Assembly: GCF_008831285.2 (NCBI RefSeq)
Contig: NC_045147.1
Span: 9,394,334-9,458,333 of the forward strand
Direction of reading: 5' to 3'
DNA length: 64,000 bases
From: Nymphaea colorata
Taxonomy: Eukaryota; Streptophyta; Magnoliopsida; Nymphaeales; Nymphaeaceae
Of this stretch, positions 63,388-64,000 are shown piece after piece. A program made the translations under genes and the position numbers. The notes below the pieces were generated by a model. The model was not told the origin of the DNA. It made no database searches and saw only the letters and a list, made by a program, of their open reading frames with translations. Within the stretch, counting starts at the first letter, position 1, and each line of letters opens with the position of its first letter.

Positions 63388-64000
63388 GCCAAGTTATTTT
63401 TTATTTTCAGCAGTTTTGTGAAATCCCTTGTATGAAATCAGCTTATTTGGATTGTTTTATTGATGCTAAAGGTTGCATTAGCTGCGTAATTATTTGATAT
63501 ATGCATGCTTGAAGTTTGAAAGCATTTGTGACAGCATTAACAGTTGTTTTGAGCTGGTTATTGTCTTCTTAAGCATTCTTTTTTTGGGAAAAACATCTAT
63601 AACATTTACCTCCAATTCCAACCTCCACCTCTGGACCCATTGCCATTCTCTGGATAAGCCCCCTTCTTCCCCCATCAGGACATTAAGAGAAGAAGGTGTA
63701 ACCCCTCCCCTCGTCATTTGCTACTTGTGCGCCACCACCAATGCTGGCACTTCCCTTCGGATGGGGAGGCACTCATCTCTCCAACAAAAACCCTAGCCAA
63801 ACTCCCCAAAGCTTCTATGTCAGCTCTTCCTAGCAGTCCCGCGGATCCAATAGTGAGACTAGTGGAAAAGGCAGAGCCCTGTGGGGCACTTTAAATCATC
63901 AACTCGGGTCTAATGTGGGCATTTCATGAGATTGAAACCCAGTTTTATCTTCACTTCACTGGGATTTTCGAAGGCCAGTGTGTGTGTGGGGCCCACACCA
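63388..64000. other. Right-edge flank, no gene called
   Basis: Beyond the LTR there is mixed sequence. From 63600 a C-rich plus strand gives a frame (to 63796) without a recognised domain. It could be the start of a further LINE ORF1 that continues outside the window, but the evidence is too thin to call. Confidence 0.35.

Overview
The window is nuclear DNA of a flowering plant. It is AT-rich, with long non-coding stretches, GT-AG introns, microsatellites, and layers of decayed Copia, LINE, PIF/Harbinger, hAT-type and CACTA-like elements. Nothing in it identifies the species. No bacterial operon, CRISPR array, rRNA or convincing tRNA was seen.

The one clearly intact host gene lies on the minus strand at 28028-33464. 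I rebuilt it as nine exons, all with GT-AG introns and a continuous frame. The model gives a 445-residue plastid-targeted class I aminotransferase of the ALD1 / LL-diaminopimelate aminotransferase (AGD2) family. Sequence details favour ALD1, the lysine aminotransferase that starts pipecolate and N-hydroxypipecolate synthesis in systemic immunity. About 1.1 kb upstream is a tight group of TGACG/TGACGTCA and CACGTG motifs.

Layout. 1-3953: a long LTR-like repeat (copy A). 4820-7040: relic of a PIF/Harbinger element on the minus strand (transposase plus Myb/SANT-like protein). 7041-12220: mostly featureless, with small tandem repeats and a GGATC-rich degenerate tract. 12220-13715: CACTA-like repeats holding a hAT-type MITE with a perfect 8-bp target duplication. 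13880-24950: a plus-strand LINE split by a nearly complete but dead minus-strand Copia element (14702-21025). 26080-27291: a hAT transposase scrap and a tandemly duplicated MITE. 28028-34575: the ALD1-like gene and its promoter. 35769-43760: CACTA-like repeats, microsatellites and two copies of a short dispersed repeat. 43763-53312: two more long LTR-like repeats (C and B). 54040-54870: an array of hairpins. 55716-56110: a GC-rich repeat island. 56286-62060: minus-strand LINE fragments, probably one element split by an insertion. 62128-63387: the 3' end of a second Copia element and its LTR.

The window therefore reads as one defence-metabolism gene in retrotransposon-rich surroundings. The observations most worth following up are the hairpin array at 54040-54870, the active-site character and promoter of the ALD1-like gene, the nested LINE/Copia structure, and the AACCGGTT array in the Copia leader. 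Repeat boundaries given with 'about' are estimates by eye.
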